In this document: positions 1 through 8,346 of the stretch, one piece after another
How positions within the stretch are numbered: the first letter of the stretch is position 1
Layout of the letters: every line of letters begins with the position of its first letter
DNA from: Luminiphilus sp.
GTDB lineage: Bacteria; Pseudomonadota; Gammaproteobacteria; Pseudomonadales; Halieaceae
Assembly: GCA_022425845.1 (NCBI GenBank)
Contig: JAKMEU010000097.1
Location: 1-8,346, forward strand
Reading direction: 5' to 3'
DNA: 8,346 bases
Program-made: the position numbers and the translations under genes
Notes under the pieces: model-generated
Told to the model about the DNA's origin: nothing
The model's database searches: none
What the model saw: only the letters and a program-made list of their open reading frames with translations

Positions 1-1854
1 CTGCTGGACTACCTCAAGGAAACCCAGCGCAGCCAGTTACCGCATTTGCGCGGCATGCGCGCCGAAACACAATCCGAGAGCGTCCTGCTCGACGCGGCAA
101 CCCGAAGAAATCTGGAGATTGATAGCAACCTCCAGGGGGGTGAGGAAAATACGCTGTTCTCTGTCCTGGCCACAACAGTGACCGCCATGGGCACGCGCCA
201 CCTAAGACGCTGGCTGCACCGGCCCGTAAATGCCATCAGCGAGATAGAGGCACGTCAGGCGGCCATCAGCTTTTTGATGCAGAGCTATCGCTTCGAGACG
301 CTGCGCTCGAAACTGAAATCCGTGGGCGACGTGGAGCGCATTTTGGCGCGGGTTGCGCTGGGGTCCGCCCGTCCTCGAGATCTGACGCGCCTTTGTGACA
401 GCCTGGCCATACTCCCCGAGCTACGCTCCGCCCTGGCAACCGTTGATGATGAGGGCTGTCAGCGAATTACTGACATCACGCTCCAATTGGGGGACTTTCC
501 CGAACTGGTGGCGCTGCTGCAGAGTGCGCTGGTTGAAAACCCTCCCGTTGTAATCCGGGAGGGCGGCGTCATCGCCGATGGCTACGACCCGGAACTGGAC
601 GAATTGCGCAACATCTCCCGGAATGCCAGTGACTATCTCCTCGACATCGAGTCCCGCGAGCGTGCGGCCACCGGCCTTAATACGCTCAAAGTGGGCTACA
701 ACCGTGTCCACGGCTATTACATCGAGATATCCAAAAGCCAGTCCGAGGGCGCACCCGCCAGCTACGTGCGCCGGCAGACTCTCAAAAATGCCGAGCGTTT
801 TATCACCCCCGAGCTCAAAGCCTTCGAAGACAAGGCGCTGTCCGCCCGCTCCCGGGCACTGGCCAGGGAACGCGCATTGTATGACCAACTGGTCGAGCAG
901 CTCAGGGAGCATCTGGCCGCGCTTCAGGACTGCGCCACCGCGCTGTGTGACATCGACGTTCTCGCCTGTTTTGCCGAACGCGCCCATACCCTTGACCTGA
1001 CCTGCCCGGAGTTCACAGAAGACGCACTTCTTGAAATTGAATCAGGTCGTCATCCCGTGGTCGAGCAGGTGCTTGAGACACCCTTCATTGCCAACAGCGT
1101 CCGGTTGGACAGCCAGCGCCGCATGCTGCTGATTACCGGCCCCAATATGGGCGGCAAATCCACCTATATGCGCCAGACCGCGCTGATCGCACTGCTGGCC
1201 CATGTCGGGGCCTTTGTCCCCGCCAAGCGGGTTCAGCTGGCGCCGCTGGATCGGATATTCACACGCATTGGCTCCTCTGATGACCTCGCCAGCGGTCGCT
1301 CCACCTTCATGGTGGAAATGACCGAAACAGCCAACATTCTGCATAACGCCAGTCCAAGAAGCCTTGTTCTTATGGACGAGGTGGGCCGCGGAACCAGTAC
1401 CTTCGACGGGCTCAGCCTCGCCTGGGCCGCCGCAGTTGCGCTAGCCACGCGGGTGCGTGCCTTTACCCTGTTCGCGACACATTACTTTGAGCTGACCCAC
1501 CTGCCTGAGCATTACGAGGGGATGGCCAATGTCCATCTCGATGCCACCGAACACGAGGACCATGTGGTCTTTATGCACAACATCCAGGAGGGACCCGCCA
1601 ACCGCAGTTTTGGTCTTCAGGTGGCCAAACTGGCGGGGGTACCCGATGATGTCCTGTCCATGGCGAGGGAAAAACTCGCTCAACTCGAGGCGGGCAAGCT
1701 CCAGATTGAAGCCGTCGCTGCTCCGGAACAGGATGATCTGTTCCGGGCGACACCGGAGCACCCTGCGCTGACATCCCTCCGATCACTGGAACTGGATAAC
1801 CTGACGCCCCGTGAAGCCCTTGATTTGCTCTATGAACTGCGCAAACAGTTCTAA
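1..1854 (+). CDS. mutS: DNA mismatch repair protein MutS, 5'-truncated by window edge
   Basis: MutS recognises mismatches and, as an ATP-driven clamp, recruits MutL. The frame is open from base 1 ([11 protein letters not shown]..), so the ATG at 46 is internal and the start lies outside the window. 617 residues are visible; the family has about 850, so the mismatch-binding domain with its Phe-x-Glu motif and part of the connector are missing. The lever/clamp region fills roughly visible residues 15-340. The ATPase shows Walker [10 protein letters not shown] (380-388), the [13 protein letters not shown] loop (425-437), Walker B LVLMDE ending at D459-E460, and the FATH switch histidine H494. 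Near the C-terminus QDDLF (577-581) resembles a beta-clamp-binding motif, followed by the usual C-terminal oligomerisation helices ending ELRKQF. All ATPase motifs are intact. fdxA follows on the same strand after 67 bases. Identification is very sure. Confidence 0.97.
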   Translation: MLDYLKETQRSQLPHLRGMRAETQSESVLLDAATRRNLEIDSNLQGGEENTLFSVLATTVTAMGTRHLRRWLHRPVNAISEIEARQAAISFLMQSYRFETLRSKLKSVGDVERILARVALGSARPRDLTRLCDSLAILPELRSALATVDDEGCQRITDITLQLGDFPELVALLQSALVENPPVVIREGGVIADGYDPELDELRNISRNASDYLLDIESRERAATGLNTLKVGYNRVHGYYIEISKSQSEGAPASYVRRQTLKNAERFITPELKAFEDKALSARSRALARERALYDQLVEQLREHLAALQDCATALCDIDVLACFAERAHTLDLTCPEFTEDALLEIESGRHPVVEQVLETPFIANSVRLDSQRRMLLITGPNMGGKSTYMRQTALIALLAHVGAFVPAKRVQLAPLDRIFTRIGSSDDLASGRSTFMVEMTETANILHNASPRSLVLMDEVGRGTSTFDGLSLAWAAAVALATRVRAFTLFATHYFELTHLPEHYEGMANVHLDATEHEDHVVFMHNIQEGPANRSFGLQVAKLAGVPDDVLSMAREKLAQLEAGKLQIEAVAAPEQDDLFRATPEHPALTSLRSLELDNLTPREALDLLYELRKQF

Positions 1855-1907
1855 GGAGTGTATTTCCAAACCCCCTGCAAGAACGGTATCCTTCCGCCGG
1901 ACGTAAC

Positions 1908-1911
1908 GGAG
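1908..1911 (+). promoter_or_regulatory. Shine-Dalgarno of fdxA
   Basis: GGAG lies ten bases before the fdxA ATG at 1922. It supports that start, which also gives the canonical FdxA N-terminus MTFVVGEDC. Confidence 0.6.
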
Positions 1912-1921
1912 ACGAAAGCGC

Positions 1922-2245
1922 ATGACCTTTGTTGTTGGTGAAGACTGTATTAATTGTAAGCACACCGATTGTGTAGAGGTGTGTCCCGTAGACTGCTTTT
2001 ACGAGGGACCCAACTTTCTCGTCATCCACCCCGATGAATGCATCGACTGTGCCCTCTGTGAGCCGGAATGTCCCATTGATGCGATTTTCTCTGAGGACGA
2101 ATTGCCTGCGGGACAGGAGCAGTTCCTCGAATTGAACGCCGAACTGGCAGACATCTGGCCCAACATCACCGAGAAGAAACCGCCCATGGATGATGCCGAG
2201 GCCTGGACAGGCAAACCCGACAAGCTGCCCCTGCTGCAGCGCTAG
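1922..2245 (+). CDS. fdxA: 7Fe-8S ferredoxin FdxA (Azotobacter ferredoxin I type)
   Basis: Small soluble electron carrier with one 3Fe-4S and one 4Fe-4S cluster. The 107 residues align along their whole length with Azotobacter vinelandii ferredoxin I, as I remember that sequence. Nine cysteines are visible: 9, 12, 17, 21, 25, 40, 43, 46 and 50. By analogy C9, C17 and C50 hold the 3Fe-4S cluster, C21, C40, C43 and C46 hold the 4Fe-4S cluster, and C12 and C25 are not ligands. The C-terminal extension (about 60-107, with [15 protein letters not shown]) is typical of this type and wraps the core. It lies 67 bases after mutS, as in pseudomonads, and may be transcribed with it or from a promoter in the gap; I see no strong -35/-10 pair there. 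Its 3' end converges on nlpD. The physiological partner cannot be told from sequence. Confidence 0.97.
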   Translation: MTFVVGEDCINCKHTDCVEVCPVDCFYEGPNFLVIHPDECIDCALCEPECPIDAIFSEDELPAGQEQFLELNAELADIWPNITEKKPPMDDAEAWTGKPDKLPLLQR

Positions 2246-2285
2246 AGCGGACGGCCCCAGACGCCCTGACAACAGAACCGTCGCT
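2246..2285. terminator. Possible bidirectional terminator: imperfect inverted repeat at the convergent junction
   Basis: AGCGgACGG (2246-2254) can pair with CCGTCGCT (2278-2285), giving eight base pairs with one bulged G and a 23-base loop. It begins directly after the fdxA stop and reaches into the nlpD stop codon. A stem at a convergent junction suits termination from both sides. However, the loop is long and no T-tract follows on either strand, so it is not a classic intrinsic terminator. Rho-dependent termination is equally possible. Confidence 0.3.
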
Positions 2286-3237
2286 ACCGCTTGGGTAACA
2301 ACCTGAGGGGATCCACCGGTTGACCCTGGCGACGAATCTCGAAGTGCAGCTTTACAGTGTCTGTTCCACTGCTACCCATGCGAGCGATTTGCTGACCGGC
2401 GGAAATGCTCGTCCCCTCGGCAACCAGCATGGCATCGTTATGTCCGTAGGCACTCAGGAACTGATCGTTATGCTTGACGATCAGCAGCGCGCCATAGCCC
2501 TTTACACCGGTACCCGCATAAACCACCACGCCCGATGCAGTCGCATAGACGGGGTCGCCTCGCTGACCCGCAATATCAATTCCTTTGTGCAGCACATCTG
2601 AAAAGGCCCGTTGCACGGCGCCCTTACCGGGCCAGAGCCAGCGACTGACCGGACCCAGGGCTTTGCTCGATGCGGGACTTACCTTCGCACTGGCACTGGC
2701 CGCTGCTTTAGGCTGCGCGGGCGCCGCTTTGGCCGCCGGTGCAGAAGCCTTGGCTTTGGGTGCTGACGCCGCTTTGGGCGCAGGTGCAGGGTCAGGCTTT
2801 CGGGTGGGCGTGACGGCCGCAGTGGACACCGCCGGGGTCGTTGGTTTAGCGCCTCGGGACTCCGCATTTGGCTGGGGCGCCCGAGGTGGCACCGCTCCCG
2901 TCACCGTCTCCAGGCGCTGCCCCGGGTAGATGGTGTACGGGGCCGCAATGCCATTGACCTGAGCCAGCGCCCTGTAATCAGCACCCAGCCGGAAAGCGAT
3001 CGAGTAGAGGGTATCTCCCTGCTCTACCGTGTAAGGCTGCCCCGGCACCAAATCTGGACGGTGATCCGAGGGCGTTGTGAGAACAGGCCGGGGTTGATCG
3101 CTTGGCTTCGGGGTGACGACCGCACTCCGGGTCTCAATGGGCGCGGGCGGGGTATCGGCGCAACCCGTTACCAGCGTGCCGAGGCATATTAATGTTGCTG
3201 CGCACCGCTTATTCACGATCCAGACCAGCGCCCGCAC
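2284..3237 (-). CDS. nlpD: NlpD-family murein hydrolase activator (lipoprotein, LysM + LytM/M23)
   Basis: Predicted outer-membrane lipoprotein that activates a septal N-acetylmuramoyl-L-alanine amidase (AmiC in E. coli) for daughter-cell separation. Along the 317 residues: a lipoprotein signal with lipobox LVTGC (C26; +2 is Ala, so no Asp sorting-avoidance signal); a LysM domain (about 68-112, YTVEQGDTLYSIAFRLG); an Ala/Pro/Lys linker (about 115-195); and a LytM domain (about 203-315) ending DPLRLLPKR like E. coli NlpD. The zinc site is incomplete: HxxxD is kept (H217, D221), but the final HxH reads K296-L-H298, so it is probably a non-enzymatic activator. The GTG at 3237 gives a 29-base overlap with the upstream gene. 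An inner GTG at 3216 would start at NKRCAATL, a tidier lipoprotein signal with an 8-base overlap. Neither has a clear ribosome site, so I keep the longer frame. rpoS does not follow. Confidence 0.94.
   Translation of the reverse strand: MRALVWIVNKRCAATLICLGTLVTGCADTPPAPIETRSAVVTPKPSDQPRPVLTTPSDHRPDLVPGQPYTVEQGDTLYSIAFRLGADYRALAQVNGIAAPYTIYPGQRLETVTGAVPPRAPQPNAESRGAKPTTPAVSTAAVTPTRKPDPAPAPKAASAPKAKASAPAAKAAPAQPKAAASASAKVSPASSKALGPVSRWLWPGKGAVQRAFSDVLHKGIDIAGQRGDPVYATASGVVVYAGTGVKGYGALLIVKHNDQFLSAYGHNDAMLVAEGTSISAGQQIARMGSSGTDTVKLHFEIRRQGQPVDPLRLLPKR
2665..2802 (-). repeat. Low-complexity Ala/Pro/Lys linker-coding tract in nlpD
   Basis: This stretch encodes about 46 residues of nlpD (about 146-191) made almost only of Ala, Pro, Lys, Ser and Gln, with repeated APKA/AAPA-like units. 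At DNA level, GCTTTGGG followed by a GC-rich decamer recurs near 2753 and 2771 on the plus strand. It is a flexible spacer between the LysM and LytM domains. Such tracts change length readily by slippage, so strain differences are likely here. Confidence 0.5.
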
Positions 3238-4171
3238 GCCCGGGCGTGCCTGACCGTTGCGCCAGGCGGTGAAGCACGACGATCAGTACACCACCCGCAA
3301 TGGCACTCAGCAGACAGGCTAGCAACTGGCTGTCGCCCAGTATCGCGTCATACTGATGCGGCAATACGGGTAGCGAGCGCAGCGGTCGCTCCCCACCCTT
3401 CCCATCCGCCACCGTTTCCACCACCTGCTGCCAGGGCCAGAGAATGACCAGTGAACCCAGCAGAAAGCCCACCAGAAGAGCCAATGTTTCCCCGCGGGCT
3501 CGCTCGAGTATCCACACAAGAATGCGGCTGAACGCCATGAGCCCGGTGGCACAGCCCAACCCAAAGAACAGCAGTAACCCGAGGTCGCGCTCCACCACTG
3601 CCGCAATCACCGCACTGTACATACCCAGCATGACGAGAATAAAACTTCCCGAGATTCCCGGCAGGATCATGGCACAGATGCCCAACATCCCCGCCGCGAA
3701 AAAACCACCCTGGTGCCGGGGAAACTCGAGGCCCGGACCCAGCCCCAAGACAAGCATCACAGCGATTCCAGCCACTAAAAACGCGCCGGTCCGAAACGTA
3801 AGGCTACCCAACTCGTCGCGGATCAAATACAGGCTGGACACCCACACCAGGCCAAAAAAGAACGACCAGACAAGTAGAGCCTGGGTCTCTAGCAGCACTT
3901 TGAGCACACCGGCCAATGTGATGATCGCCGTGCCAATGCCCAGGATGAGGGGCAGCAGGAATGCGCCATCAACGTGTTGCCAGAGGTCACGCCACTGGCC
4001 CCGCAGGAGCAGATGCAATGCCTTCATATTACAGGCCGTAATGGCAGCCAGCAGGCGGGGATAAATGCCTGAAATCAACGCCACCGTTCCCCCCGAAACC
4101 CCCGGGATGAGGTCCGCCATCCCCATGGCCACGCCTCTGAAAAAAATGCCTGGCACCGAAGCAGACTTCAC
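3209..4171 (-). CDS. popT: DUF368 polytopic membrane protein, PopT-like undecaprenyl-phosphate transporter
   Basis: Members of DUF368 have been shown to move the lipid carrier undecaprenyl phosphate from the outer to the inner leaflet of the cytoplasmic membrane, so that it can be reused for peptidoglycan and other surface polymers. The 320 residues are strongly hydrophobic, with about eight or nine likely membrane segments. They carry the family's two related re-entrant motifs: [13 protein letters not shown] (17-29) and [14 protein letters not shown] (164-177), the pseudo-duplicated halves of the fold. A polar stretch (about 253-278) probably forms an extramembrane loop, and the C-terminus is charged. 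The GTG start overlaps the pcm stop as GTGA, and the 3' end overlaps nlpD, so translation is probably coupled on both sides. Family membership is clear from the motifs; transport of this lipid is inferred from characterised homologues. Confidence 0.9.
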   Translation of the reverse strand: MKSASVPGIFFRGVAMGMADLIPGVSGGTVALISGIYPRLLAAITACNMKALHLLLRGQWRDLWQHVDGAFLLPLILGIGTAIITLAGVLKVLLETQALLVWSFFFGLVWVSSLYLIRDELGSLTFRTGAFLVAGIAVMLVLGLGPGLEFPRHQGGFFAAGMLGICAMILPGISGSFILVMLGMYSAVIAAVVERDLGLLLFFGLGCATGLMAFSRILVWILERARGETLALLVGFLLGSLVILWPWQQVVETVADGKGGERPLRSLPVLPHQYDAILGDSQLLACLLSAIAGGVLIVVLHRLAQRSGTPGRAGAGLDRE

Positions 4172-4800
4172 CGCTGCACTCCCGTCAGCATCGGCACGAA
4201 CTTCACCGCTTCAATGACCTCGGTCTCGTGGCCCGATTCGGTTCGGGTGATGACCTGCAACTCCTGATCTCTGTCGCCTACCGGCAAGACCAGTCTGCCG
4301 CCCATCACCAGTTGTTCGATTAATCCAGGAGGTACCTGCTCAGGGGCGGCCGCGGACAGAATGACGTCGAAAGGCCCTTTATCCGGCCAGCCGCCCAGGC
4401 CATCGGCGAGACGGAGTTGCACGTTGCGTAACCTCAGTTCCCTGAAGCGCTTCCTAGACCGGTCAGCCAAACCCTTGATGCGCTCCATGGCATAGACCTC
4501 TCCCACAAGCTGGGAAAGAATCGCCGTTTGGTAACCCGAGCCACTACCGATTTCCAGCACCTTCGCCGGGCGCCCGAGGGCCAGCACCAACTCGGTCATT
4601 CTGGCGACGATATAAGGCTGGGAAAGCGTCTGGTTCCAACCAATGGGTAACGCCGTATCTTCGTAGGCGCGATGTGCCAACGCTTCATCAACAAACAGGT
4701 GGCGCGGGGTATCGCGGATCGCGTCGAGCACCGCAATCGATGTAATTCCCTGATCCATCAGTCGCTGAACCAGCCGCTGGCGGGTCCGCATGGACGTCAT
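4168..4800 (-). CDS. pcm: Protein-L-isoaspartate O-methyltransferase
   Basis: Cytoplasmic repair enzyme that methylates isoaspartyl residues in aged proteins using S-adenosylmethionine, allowing return to aspartate. With this start it has 210 residues, close to E. coli Pcm (208). Visible are [24 protein letters not shown], interrupted here only for length, then [14 protein letters not shown], the SAM-binding motif [15 protein letters not shown], an acidic end of the next strand (YAMERIKGL), [23 protein letters not shown] and a terminal FVP motif. The frame extends to an ATG at 4821, three bases after the ispF stop. I prefer the ATG at 4800 because AGGG sits seven bases before it and [10 protein letters not shown] matches the start of Pseudomonas Pcm as I remember it; the 4821 ATG has no ribosome site. 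The stop overlaps the next gene by GTGA. surE, its usual partner, is not beside it. Confidence 0.95.
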   Translation of the reverse strand: MTSMRTRQRLVQRLMDQGITSIAVLDAIRDTPRHLFVDEALAHRAYEDTALPIGWNQTLSQPYIVARMTELVLALGRPAKVLEIGSGSGYQTAILSQLVGEVYAMERIKGLADRSRKRFRELRLRNVQLRLADGLGGWPDKGPFDVILSAAAPEQVPPGLIEQLVMGGRLVLPVGDRDQELQVITRTESGHETEVIEAVKFVPMLTGVQR

Positions 4801-4807
4801 ACCAATA

Positions 4808-4811
4808 CCCT
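4808..4811 (-). promoter_or_regulatory. Shine-Dalgarno favouring the inner pcm start
   Basis: On the minus strand AGGG lies seven bases before the ATG at 4800. The upstream in-frame ATG at 4821 is preceded by a sequence without purine-rich complementarity to 16S rRNA. This decides the pcm start in favour of 4800. Confidence 0.45.
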
Positions 4812-4824
4812 GGCGATTCATGCG

Positions 4825-5316
4825 TTAGGAACCGTTACCTTGCCCTGCGGACAGCAGCACGACCGCATGGCAGGCGATGCCCTCCCCGCGCCCGATGTAC
4901 CCCAGGTGCTCGGTCGTTGTAGCCTTTACGTTCACCGCCCCATAGTGGGCGCCGAGATCACTGGCGATATGAGCCCGCATAGCATCAACATGGGGCGCCA
5001 TTCTGGGGGCCTGCGCCACCACCGTGAGATCCGCATTCACCAACTTGAAGTCGCGCTGCTCAAGCATCGTCCTGACCATCCGCAACAGACTGCGACTGTC
5101 CGCATCGGCATACTCCGGGTCAGTATCAGGGAAATGACGTCCAATATCGCCCAAGGCCGCCGCACCCAACAACGCATCGCACAGCGCATGTATCAGCACA
5201 TCACCATCAGAGTGGGCGATTAAACCCTGCTCATGGGGGATACGGACCCCCCCCAAAATGACGTGATCACCGGGACCGAAAGCATGAACATCAAAGCCGT
5301 GTCCTATCCTATTCAT
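4825..5316 (-). CDS. ispF: 2-C-methyl-D-erythritol 2,4-cyclodiphosphate synthase
   Basis: Fifth enzyme of the MEP (non-mevalonate) pathway: it cyclises CDP-methylerythritol 2-phosphate to the 2,4-cyclodiphosphate with release of CMP. The family is a trimeric zinc enzyme. The 163 residues match the usual length. Zinc ligands are D9 and H11 in GFDVH and H43; other motifs are [18 protein letters not shown] (34-51), [11 protein letters not shown] (56-66) and [17 protein letters not shown] (133-149), with E136 corresponding to a conserved glutamate. The ATG overlaps the ispD stop as ATGA, so ispD and ispF are probably translationally coupled. A run of eight G on the coding strand (5247-5254) covers codons near residues 21-24. 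In pseudomonads truD and surE follow; here pcm comes next. Confidence 0.97.
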   Translation of the reverse strand: MNRIGHGFDVHAFGPGDHVILGGVRIPHEQGLIAHSDGDVLIHALCDALLGAAALGDIGRHFPDTDPEYADADSRSLLRMVRTMLEQRDFKLVNADLTVVAQAPRMAPHVDAMRAHIASDLGAHYGAVNVKATTTEHLGYIGRGEGIACHAVVLLSAGQGNGS

Positions 5317-6017
5317 ACGCGCCTCGCCGCCATCGTCTTCAGGTAATGCTCCGCAAGCATCAGGTCATCCGGGACCGTTACTTTCAAATTACAGGGAGAT
5401 CCCTCTACGATTTGCACGCCGTAACCTGCCTGTTCCATTGCGCTCGCCTCGTCGGTGACCACCAGCCCCTGCCGCCGCATGTCCTCCAACGCACCCTGCA
5501 ACTCCGAGACTCGAAACATTTGCGGTGTCTGGGCGCGCCAGAGCATCTGTCGGTCAAGCGTCTCCACAACCCGAAGGCCATCATCAACACGTTTGACCGT
5601 GTCGCTGAGGGGCTGGGCAAGTAGCCCCCCCATACCACGCTCCCTGACCACACTGATCAAATTCTGCAGATCGCTAAGCGGCAGGCAGGGCCGTGCCGCA
5701 TCATGCACCAGCACCCAATCATCGGGAGCCGCCACACCCGCCAGGCTGTTGAGCCCGGAGAGGACTGAATCGGCGCGCTCAGCGCCACCCGGTGCGGAGG
5801 AGATTCTGGGGTCACTCAGGCTGCCGACCGCATCAGCACGGCGATCACCCGGATCAAGAACCACCACCAGACCCCGTAAGTCGGCACAGGCCAACAGCCC
5901 GCGCAAGGTGTGTTCCAGTAATGGGCTGCCAGCAATCTTTAGATACTGCTTGGGAACCTCCGACGCCATGCGCCGACCCGAACCGGCTGCCGGCACCACT
6001 CCCCAGAGGCTGCTCAT
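5313..6017 (-). CDS. ispD: 2-C-methyl-D-erythritol 4-phosphate cytidylyltransferase
   Basis: Third enzyme of the MEP pathway: it transfers CMP from CTP to methylerythritol 4-phosphate. The 234 residues match the family length. The nucleotide-binding loop [17 protein letters not shown] (9-25) supplies R16 and K23, the equivalents of catalytic Arg20 and Lys27 in E. coli. Other motifs are [13 protein letters not shown] (77-89), VHDAARPC (104-111), DTVKR (139-143), [16 protein letters not shown] (153-168), [11 protein letters not shown] (188-198) and [10 protein letters not shown] (210-219) with substrate-contacting K212. The start overlaps the ftsB stop as ATGA and the stop overlaps the ispF start as ATGA, so three genes are chained by 4-base overlaps. 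No motif is missing; a G7 run lies at 5625-5631. Confidence 0.97.
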   Translation of the reverse strand: MSSLWGVVPAAGSGRRMASEVPKQYLKIAGSPLLEHTLRGLLACADLRGLVVVLDPGDRRADAVGSLSDPRISSAPGGAERADSVLSGLNSLAGVAAPDDWVLVHDAARPCLPLSDLQNLISVVRERGMGGLLAQPLSDTVKRVDDGLRVVETLDRQMLWRAQTPQMFRVSELQGALEDMRRQGLVVTDEASAMEQAGYGVQIVEGSPCNLKVTVPDDLMLAEHYLKTMAARRV

Positions 6018-6313
6018 GGGCGACGTTCTGCCCCGTCTTCCGAGCCCTCCACAAACTGATAGTACTGCTCGCCCTCTTTGATGAGGCCCAACTCTTCGCG
6101 AGCATGCTGTTCCACAGCACGATGGCCGTTCTGAAGCTCCAAAACCTGCCGTGTCAGCGCATCATTACGGGCTTGAAGTTCAGCATTGCGTTGCTCTTCA
6201 ACGGCAATTTTTTCACGCAGGCGCACACCCTCTGCAATCCCTCCCTCGGCAAACCAAAGCCGGTACTGCAACACCAGCACCAGCGCCAGAAGTGTGGCCA
6301 GGAGGATGCGCAC
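6014..6313 (-). CDS. ftsB: Cell division protein FtsB
   Basis: Small bitopic inner-membrane protein of the FtsQLB complex, which links early divisome assembly to activation of septal peptidoglycan synthesis by FtsWI. The 99 residues begin with one membrane segment (about 3-20), followed by LQYRLWF (15-21), close to LQYSLWF in E. coli FtsB. A periplasmic coiled coil runs over about 27-65, rich in Glu, Arg and Leu, with QARND (47-51). The tail holds the family's REELGLIKEGEQYYQFV (72-88). The start is GTG, three bases after the eno stop, with AGGGG seven bases before it inside the end of eno. The 3' end overlaps ispD by ATGA. The position between eno and ispD is the standard gammaproteobacterial one. 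Confidence 0.95.
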   Translation of the reverse strand: MRILLATLLALVLVLQYRLWFAEGGIAEGVRLREKIAVEEQRNAELQARNDALTRQVLELQNGHRAVEQHAREELGLIKEGEQYYQFVEGSEDGAERRP

Positions 6314-6316
6314 CTG

Positions 6317-7621
<1,305 letters not shown>

Positions 7622-7627
7622 TCAGGG

Positions 7628-8346
<719 letters not shown>

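Noticed and set aside
46..48. ATG at 46 as the start of mutS
   Set aside because: Codons before it encode conserved MutS sequence in the same frame up to the window edge, so the gene starts outside the window.
421..987. Minus-strand open frame of 188 codons opposite mutS
   Set aside because: Mirror of the conserved mutS lever region, with Gly/Ala-rich composition and no motifs; a shadow frame.
1864..1892. Possible fdxA promoter: TTCCAA and TATCCT with 17-base spacing
   Set aside because: The -10 is passable but the -35 matches the sigma-70 consensus at only three of six positions; too weak to list as a feature.
1571..2272. Long minus-strand open frame of 233 codons opposite the end of mutS and all of fdxA
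   Set aside because: It lies wholly opposite two well-supported genes, has no recognisable motif, and is the kind of frame that GC-rich coding sequence produces on the other strand.
3444..4064. Plus-strand open frame of 206 codons opposite the DUF368 gene
   Set aside because: The opposite strand encodes a membrane protein with clear family motifs; this frame is Ser/Arg/Pro-rich without any domain.
4876..4920. IspF motif reads TTTEH where E. coli has TTTEK
   Set aside because: That position varies among IspF proteins, and the flanking Glu, Gly and Arg residues are kept, so no loss of function is implied.

Overview
This window is gammaproteobacterial core chromosome. Every gene is a recognisable housekeeping gene, and the order kdsA-eno-ftsB-ispD-ispF-pcm-(popT)-nlpD facing fdxA-mutS is a variant of the arrangement known from Pseudomonas and related marine gammaproteobacteria. 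GC is moderately high and several starts are GTG. A marine member of the Cellvibrionales/Halieaceae or a neighbouring order is a reasonable guess, but the window cannot prove it. I see no mobile element, prophage, CRISPR array, tRNA, rRNA or defence gene. Coding density is very high and no gene-free stretch exceeds 70 bases.

Layout. On the plus strand, bases 1-1854 hold the C-terminal three quarters of mutS (the start lies off the left edge), followed after 67 bases by fdxA, a 7Fe-8S ferredoxin. On the minus strand, read from the right edge leftwards, a tightly packed series runs: kdsA (5' end off the right edge), eno, ftsB, ispD, ispF, pcm, a DUF368 undecaprenyl-phosphate transporter (PopT-like) and nlpD. 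Most junctions in this series are 4-base overlaps or gaps of a few bases, so it is probably one operon or a set of translationally coupled genes. The two groups converge on a 38-base gap (2246-2283) that carries an imperfect inverted repeat.

How the genes work together. Apart from enolase (glycolysis) and Pcm (protein repair), the minus-strand series concerns the cell envelope. KdsA makes Kdo-8-phosphate for LPS. FtsB belongs to the FtsQLB division complex. IspD and IspF make isoprenoid precursors, from which undecaprenyl phosphate is ultimately built. The DUF368 protein should return undecaprenyl phosphate across the inner membrane. NlpD activates a septal murein amidase.

Points of interest. 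rpoS, normally next to nlpD, is absent here: nlpD and fdxA are directly adjacent. truD and surE, which sit between ispF and pcm in pseudomonads, are also absent, and a DUF368 transporter sits between pcm and nlpD. I found no convincing novel system; the best leads are these gene-content changes in an otherwise conserved neighbourhood.
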